Shown here in pieces: positions 1 through 4,023 of a stretch of 6,159 nucleotides of DNA. The stretch is from contig JACQVC010000021.1 of assembly GCA_016209995.1 (NCBI GenBank), positions 1 through 6,159 of the forward strand, written 5' to 3'. Numbering within the stretch: the first letter of the stretch is position 1; each line of letters starts with the position of its first letter. Position numbers and translations under genes: made by a program. The notes below the pieces were generated by a model. That model was given only the letters and a program-made list of their open reading frames with translations, did not search any database and was not told the DNA's origin. The stretch comes from Gemmatimonadota bacterium (GTDB lineage: Bacteria; Gemmatimonadota; Gemmatimonadetes; Longimicrobiales; Gaopeijiaceae).

Positions 1-382
1 CACGTATACCGATCCGGAGGTCGCGCACGTCGGACTCTCCGAGACCGTGGCCGCCGAGCGGGGCGCCACCACGTTTCGCTATCCATTCGAGGACCTGGAC
101 CGGGCGATTGTGGACGCGGAGACCACCGGCTACGTGAAGATCTCCGCCCGTCACGGCCGCATCCTCGGAGCGACGGTCGTCGGGCCGGCCGCCGGCGAGC
201 TGATCTTTCCCCTCGTGCTCGCCATGCGCCAGCGGATCCCCCTGGCTCGTCTGTCCAGCACGATCTTCCCGTATCCGACCCTGATGGAAGGCGTGAAGCG
301 GACCGCCGACGCGTATCAGCGCACACGGCTCGAGGGTGTCGGCGGGAGGCTGCTGCGGAGGGTGGCCCGATGGCTGCTGTGA
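1..382 (+). CDS. Mercuric-reductase-like pyridine nucleotide-disulfide oxidoreductase, C-terminal part (5' end outside window)
   Basis: This is the last 126 codons of an FAD-dependent disulfide oxidoreductase; the reading frame is open from base 2 to the TGA at 380-382. The visible part is the dimerisation domain. It opens with TDPEVAHVGLSE, continues with a DLDRAI segment, then GYVKI, GRILGATVVGPAAGELI, and closes with FPYPTLMEGVKRTADAYQR. The family (dihydrolipoamide dehydrogenase, glutathione reductase, MerA) transfers electrons from NAD(P)H through FAD to a substrate, usually by way of a redox disulfide. The FAD and NAD(P)H domains and the CxxxxC site lie outside the window. Dihydrolipoamide dehydrogenases carry His in HxHPTxxE; here that position reads PYPTLMEG, with Tyr as in MerA. 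The C-terminal Cys pair that binds Hg(II) in true MerA is absent, the protein ending in RLLRRVARWLL, so mercury reduction should not be assumed. The 13-bp overlap with the next gene indicates an operon. Confidence 0.9.
   Translation, partial: TYTDPEVAHVGLSETVAAERGATTFRYPFEDLDRAIVDAETTGYVKISARHGRILGATVVGPAAGELIFPLVLAMRQRIPLARLSSTIFPYPTLMEGVKRTADAYQRTRLEGVGGRLLRRVARWLL
357..362 (+). promoter_or_regulatory. Strong Shine-Dalgarno for the VTT-DUF547 gene, inside the preceding gene
   Basis: GGAGGG lies 7 nt upstream of the ATG at 370-372. It is within the coding sequence of the upstream oxidoreductase, whose stop is at 380-382. It fixes the start of the next gene and suggests independent or coupled re-initiation across the 13-bp overlap. 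Confidence 0.7.
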
Positions 383-1914
383 AGCGGGGACGCCCGCTCC
401 TCAAGCTCGGGCTCCTGGCGCTGGTGATCGTAGCGGGGACGCTCATCGCCCGCGTCTCGCCGCTGGCTCCGTATTTCACCCGCGAAGGCGTGGGCGAGGC
501 CATCCAGATGCTGCGCGCCTCGGCGTGGGCGCCGCTGGTCTACGTGACGGTCTACACGGTGGCCACGGCGCTCGCGTTCCCCGGCTCGGTTCTGACCCTG
601 GCCGGTGGCGCGCTGTTCGGCGTCGCGTGGGGCACGCTCTACACGAGTATCGCCGCCAACCTAGGTGCCAACCTTGCCTTCCTGCTCGCCCGCTCGCTCG
701 GGCGCGAAGGCATCCAGCGGCTAGCGGGCTCGCGGCTCAGCGGGCTCGACCGCGCCGCGGAGCAACATGGCTTCCGTGCCCTGCTGGCGCTCCGGCTCAT
801 CCCGCTGGTGCCCTTCAACGCGCTCAACTTCGGATCCGGCTTGACGGCGATCCCGTGGCGGTCTTACGCGCTAGCCACTCTGGTAGGAATCTTGCCCGGC
901 ACCATCGTGTATACGTTTTTCGCGGACGCGCTGCTCCAGGGGTCACAGGAAGCATCGCGCGAGGCCTTACTGCGGATTCTTGTTGCCGGAGGACTGTTGG
1001 TCTTGCTGAGCCTGATTCCCGTGATCGCGAGGCGCCGGAGCGCTCGGACTGCGAGCGTGCTGCTGATCGCGCTCGTTCCCACGCTGACCGGCGCAACTTC
1101 AGTGCTGGGTCCCCACGCAACCGGGGTCCCCACGCAAACGACGTTTGCGTGGGGTAAGGCTCCGCTCCCCGCGGCCCAGGAAGTCCCGGACCACGCAGCC
1201 TTGACGGCTGTGCTCCAGCAGGTCGTCGACGGGAAGCGCGTTGACTACCGTCGACTCCAGAGCCTCGCTCCCGAGCTGGACGCCTATATCGCGAGCCTCG
1301 GCCGCACATCCCTTCCGATGCTGGACGGCGCGGGGCGCAGCGGACGGCTGGCCTTCTGGATCAACGCGTACAACGCCTGCATGCTGAGCCTGGTGAGCGA
1401 CCATTATCCGATCCGGAAGGCCACCTTCCCTCGCTCCCTGGTGAATGCCGTGGCCGGGCGGCCGGCGAACTCCGTCTGGCAGATACCCGACGTCTTTACC
1501 GACAAATTCTGCTTCATCGCGGGAGCGGAGCGTTCACTCGATGAGATCGAGCACGAGATCCTTCGCCCGCTGCGTGAGCCGCGCATCCACTTTGCCATCA
1601 ACTGCGCGGCCCGTGGCTGCCCGCCGCTCGCCGCCGAAGCCTACACGGCCGGCGACGTGGACGCGCAGCTCGACGCGGCCGTGCGGCGCTTCACGGCCGA
1701 TCCGCAGCACCTGCGCATCCAGCGCGGACCCGCACCGCGAGTGTCCCTGAACATGGTCCTCAGCTGGTTCGGCGAGGACTTCGGTGGCGAGAGCGGCGTG
1801 CGGCAGTTCCTCGCTCCCCATCTGCCTCCCACAGACCGCAGCCTGATCCTCGACGCGGCCACGCTCATCGAGTACCTGGACTACGATTGGACGTTGAACG
1901 ACGTGGAACCCTGA
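370..1914 (+). CDS. Fusion protein: TVP38/TMEM64-type VTT membrane domain plus C-terminal DUF547 domain
   Basis: The protein has 514 residues. Residues 1 to about 225 form a VTT (SNARE-associated, DedA/TVP38/TMEM64-like) membrane domain. It has an N-terminal hydrophobic helix at about 11-29, the motif FPGSVLTLAGGALFG at 70-84, and the hallmark RLIPLVPFNALNFGSGL from 142. A further transmembrane helix spans about 203-220. After a basic RRRSAR stretch (221-226), a second hydrophobic run at 228-244 looks like the signal peptide of a once separate DUF547 protein. Residues about 270-514 are DUF547, with AFWINAYNA (328-336), HFAINCAARGCPPL (407-420, including Cys412 and Cys417) and the terminal YDWTLN (505-510). 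VTT proteins act in membranes, some as lipid scramblases or transporters; the biochemical role of DUF547 is unknown. The positive-inside rule would place DUF547 outside the inner membrane. The start is supported by GGAGGG 7 nt upstream. The join (residues 246-262) is encoded by a palindromic repeat. Confidence 0.9.
   Translation: MAAVKRGRPLLKLGLLALVIVAGTLIARVSPLAPYFTREGVGEAIQMLRASAWAPLVYVTVYTVATALAFPGSVLTLAGGALFGVAWGTLYTSIAANLGANLAFLLARSLGREGIQRLAGSRLSGLDRAAEQHGFRALLALRLIPLVPFNALNFGSGLTAIPWRSYALATLVGILPGTIVYTFFADALLQGSQEASREALLRILVAGGLLVLLSLIPVIARRRSARTASVLLIALVPTLTGATSVLGPHATGVPTQTTFAWGKAPLPAAQEVPDHAALTAVLQQVVDGKRVDYRRLQSLAPELDAYIASLGRTSLPMLDGAGRSGRLAFWINAYNACMLSLVSDHYPIRKATFPRSLVNAVAGRPANSVWQIPDVFTDKFCFIAGAERSLDEIEHEILRPLREPRIHFAINCAARGCPPLAAEAYTAGDVDAQLDAAVRRFTADPQHLRIQRGPAPRVSLNMVLSWFGEDFGGESGVRQFLAPHLPPTDRSLILDAATLIEYLDYDWTLNDVEP
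1107..1154 (+). repeat. Palindromic repeat element (27-bp perfect palindrome plus 14-bp direct repeat) inside a coding region
   Basis: A 14-bp direct repeat, GGGTCCCCACGCAA, occurs at 1107-1120 and 1124-1137. The second copy runs into a perfect palindrome at 1128-1154, with arms CCCCACGCAAACG and CGTTTGCGTGGGG around a single central A. As RNA it could fold into a stem of 11-12 bp. It is translated in frame as part of residues 246-262 (TGVPTQTTFAWG). The opposite strand is also open in the matching phase and reads PTQTSFAWG, because the palindrome is symmetric about the codon frame. The layout resembles dispersed small palindromic elements such as REP-like or Rickettsia palindromic elements. 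Assignment to any named family is not made; the repeat itself is read directly. Confidence 0.85.
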
Positions 1915-1916
1915 CG

Positions 1917-3185
1917 ATGCTCGGCGTCGTCATCCCCACGTTGAACGAAGCCGGTCGCGTCCCGCCTCTACTGGGTGACCTGGCCGGCATTCCGCTCATC
2001 AGTGAGATCGTCGTTGCGGACGGCGGTTCCACGGACGGCACCGCCGAAGTCGCGCGCGGCCTCGGGGCCCGCGTGGTCCAGGCTGCGGCCGGGCGCGCAT
2101 CCCAGCTCAATGCCGGGGCGCGTTCGACCCGCGCTCCCTGGCTCGCGTTCCTTCACGCCGACAGCCGGTTGGCCAGCCCCGCTCGCCAGGTGCTCTGCGA
2201 CTGGCTACCGCAGGCGGATCCCGCGACCGCCGCCGTGTTCCGTTTCCGCCTGGATGGAGACGGCTGGTTCTGGAGGACGATCGAGACCGGGCAGCGGCTG
2301 CGCGAGCGCCTGACCGGCCTGCGCTACGGAGATCAGGGCCTCATTCTGTCGAGGCAGCTCTTCGAGCTGGCAGGCGGCTACCCCGAGGTCCCGCTCTTCG
2401 AGGACGTCGAGATCCTGCGTCGGATCCGTCGGCTGGGTAAAGTCATTACGCTGCCGGCCGCGCTGCTGACCAGTCCGCGGCGCTACGAGCGGGAGGGCCA
2501 CTGGCGAGGTTGGCTGCGCCACGTCGCCCTCATCTCGCTCTATCTGGCAGGCGTGCCGCCCGATCGCCTCGCACCCTGGTACCGCCCGGAGCCGCCACCC
2601 CGCTGGATGCTCCTGATCTTCGCCAAGGCTCCACTTCCCGGCCGAGTGAAGACGCGCCTCGCCGCGGATGTCGGCCGCGCGGCCGCGACGGAGCTGTATC
2701 GCGCGATGGGTGCCCGTGTGTTCGAGCGCGTCCGCGAGGGGCCCTACGAGGTCGTGATCTGCTATGATCCGCCAGGGGGCGAGGAGCTCGTGCGCGAATG
2801 GCTTTGCGCCCCCGGAAGCGTCCGCTTCGAGGCGCAGACCTCCGGCGACCTCGGCGCCCGCATGGCCAGCGCGGTCGACGCGGCCTTCGCTCGCGGCGCC
2901 ACCGGCGTCTGCGTGATCGGCACGGACACCCCCGAGATCGACCGCCGTCTGGTGACCCAAGCGTTCCAGGCCCTCGCCCTCAACGACGTCGTCTTCGGCC
3001 CCGCGCGGGACGGTGGCTACTACCTCATAGCCCTCACAAAGCCCTGCCCCGCCCTCTTCCACGACATCCCCTGGAGCACGGCCGCCGTTCTGGCCGAAAG
3101 CCGGCAACACGCGCAGGCTCTCGGCTTACGATTCGTCGAGCTGGAGACCCTGTCCGACATCGATTCCGTGACCGACCTCGTTTGA
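1917..3185 (+). CDS. Bifunctional transferase: TIGR04283-type family-2 glycosyltransferase fused to TIGR04282-type (DUF2064) transferase
   Basis: The protein has 422 residues. Residues 1 to about 215 are a GT-A family-2 glycosyltransferase, with VVIPTLNEA (4-12), ADGGSTDGT (34-42), a DXD-like FLHADS (78-83), GDQG (138-141) and PLFEDVEI (159-166). A proline-rich linker around 217-230 leads to a second domain beginning at Met231. That domain has IFAKAPLPGRVKTRL (234-248), GTDTPEI (335-341), PARDGGYYLIAL from 362, and IPWST (384-388). This pattern fits DUF2064/TIGR04282, which is related to CofC-like nucleotidyltransferases. The two families are typically adjacent genes in radical SAM/arsenosugar-type loci; here one polypeptide carries both. 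The exact sugar donor and acceptor cannot be read from sequence. The ATG at 1917 is preferred over an in-frame TTG at 1887, because glycosyltransferases of this type normally begin just before the VIPTLNEA strand. It starts 2 nt after the previous stop with only a weak ribosome site, which suggests translational coupling. Confidence 0.88.
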   Translation: MLGVVIPTLNEAGRVPPLLGDLAGIPLISEIVVADGGSTDGTAEVARGLGARVVQAAAGRASQLNAGARSTRAPWLAFLHADSRLASPARQVLCDWLPQADPATAAVFRFRLDGDGWFWRTIETGQRLRERLTGLRYGDQGLILSRQLFELAGGYPEVPLFEDVEILRRIRRLGKVITLPAALLTSPRRYEREGHWRGWLRHVALISLYLAGVPPDRLAPWYRPEPPPRWMLLIFAKAPLPGRVKTRLAADVGRAAATELYRAMGARVFERVREGPYEVVICYDPPGGEELVREWLCAPGSVRFEAQTSGDLGARMASAVDAAFARGATGVCVIGTDTPEIDRRLVTQAFQALALNDVVFGPARDGGYYLIALTKPCPALFHDIPWSTAAVLAESRQHAQALGLRFVELETLSDIDSVTDLV

Positions 3186-3448
3186 GGTGGGGATATCCGC
3201 TACGGCCGGTGAGTACCTGCAAGCCCCGCCGAGGGTTGTGACCGGATGGCTGCGTTCCCAAGGCGATTATCGTATCTTTGAAATAGGAACTCGGTACGCG
3301 ATTGCCGTTAGCTGCGAGGGTTTGGGGTCTGTCTAAACACCGTTTTCCGGCACGAGGTGCCAGGCAGAGCAGGTCCACGGCGACAGATCCCGACGCCCGC
3401 CCTCACGCCCCGTACGGAGAACCCCCCACTCGGGAGCGGAAGCCGCGC

Positions 3449-3844
3449 ATGACTGGGCGAGTGCGGTTCGACGGGTTCGAGTTTCAGCGCTTCGACAATG
3501 GCCGCTGCCGCGCGGCGGTCACGCTCGAAGGATCGGAAGGCATCCGCTCGGTCGGGCGGGCGGAGGGGTTGCTCACGCGCGAGGGTGAGCTGCGGTGTAG
3601 CGCCGAGGCCGCCATCGAAGCGATTCGCGGCATGGCGCCTAATGGACTAACGTTCGAGCTGGTGGGCATTAAGGCCGTGCGGGCCTTCGACGCTACCGTG
3701 CTCATCGTCTGCCTCCGCACCAACGAAGACGATGGCCCCGCTCGTCGCGTCGGCGCCTGCCTGGCCACCGAGGACCCCGTCCGCGGAGCCGCCACGGCCG
3801 TCTTGAACGCGACCAACCGAATCATCGGCAACGACATAGTATAG
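3449..3844 (+). CDS. Conserved-looking small protein of unknown function (131 aa)
   Basis: A 131-residue soluble protein with no signal peptide or membrane segment. It appears to be an alpha/beta fold. The N-terminal part (about 1-50) contains alternating strands (VRFDGFEFQRF, RCRAAVTLEG, GRAEGLL). A helix follows (AEAAIEAIRGM), then a strand-rich core, ELVGIKAVRAFDATVLIVCL (70-89), then RRVGACLATEDPVRGAA and the terminal helix AVLNATNRIIG (117-127). The motifs VGIKAVRAFDAT and VLNATNR look like those of small uncharacterised bacterial proteins, but no function is assigned. The ATG at 3449 is chosen because it is preceded by GGGAG at 3432-3436 and begins directly before the folded-looking sequence; an in-frame TTG at 3302 would add 49 low-complexity Arg/Pro-rich residues. 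It stands 263 bp after the transferase gene and 179 bp before the coiled-coil gene, so operon membership is unclear. Confidence 0.75.
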   Translation: MTGRVRFDGFEFQRFDNGRCRAAVTLEGSEGIRSVGRAEGLLTREGELRCSAEAAIEAIRGMAPNGLTFELVGIKAVRAFDATVLIVCLRTNEDDGPARRVGACLATEDPVRGAATAVLNATNRIIGNDIV

Positions 3845-3923
3845 GCCCGGCCGCTCGACCCCCGCACGGACCGCGACTTGTAATGAAGTCGGTTGCCCGA
3901 CAGGGTGGAATCGCCGGACATTC

Positions 3924-3963
3924 TTGACTTTCGGCTTGACTTTCCACGCGCGCGCACTAATAC
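3924..3963 (+). promoter_or_regulatory. Candidate sigma-70-like promoter with tandem TTGACTTTC repeat
   Basis: TTGACTTTC occurs at 3924-3932 and again at 3936-3944, a 12-bp period. The second copy gives a -35-like TTGACT (5 of 6 to TTGACA) at 3936-3941. Sixteen bases later comes TAATAC at 3958-3963 as a weak -10 candidate (3 of 6 to TATAAT). It lies about 60 nt upstream of the coiled-coil gene start, in the only less GC-rich part of this spacer. The repeat could equally be an operator. No experimental start site can be inferred. Confidence 0.4.
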
Positions 3964-4013
3964 GTCAAAAGCTGACCTTGAACGGCTCCCCAGCCGAAAA
4001 CTCACCCGATGAT

Positions 4014-4018
4014 GGGAG
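4014..4018 (+). promoter_or_regulatory. Shine-Dalgarno deciding the start of the coiled-coil gene
   Basis: GGGAG ends 5 nt before the ATG at 4024. Two further in-frame ATG codons at 4009 and 4012 lie at or before this site and have no upstream purine-rich site of comparable strength, so 4024 is preferred. Confidence 0.55.
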
Positions 4019-4023
4019 ATTCC

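Noticed and set aside
336..1157. Plus-strand 273-codon frame overlapping the VTT domain
   Set aside because: Arg/Ala/Pro/Gly-rich translation with no motif; the overlapping frame encodes clear VTT hallmarks.
1887..1919. Alternative TTG start for the fused transferase
   Set aside because: It would add ten residues ahead of the core strand, has no ribosome site, and overlaps the previous gene; the ATG at 1917 fits the family start.
3265..3306. AT-richer patch with TTGAAA as a possible promoter for the small-protein gene
   Set aside because: No acceptable -10 hexamer at 16-18 nt spacing; the hexamer at 17 nt is ATTGCC.
3349..3361. Small inverted repeat GGCAC-GAG-GTGCC in the spacer before the small-protein gene
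   Set aside because: A five-base stem is expected by chance in GC-rich DNA, and it has no T-tract.
3302..3448. N-terminal extension of the small protein from a TTG
   Set aside because: The 49 added residues are Arg/Pro-rich without structure, and a ribosome site precedes the ATG at 3449.
3870..3893. Hairpin after the small-protein gene (ACC-GACTT / AAGTC-GGT with a 2-nt bulge, 6-nt loop)
   Set aside because: The stem is short and interrupted and no T-run follows, so a rho-independent terminator is not supported.
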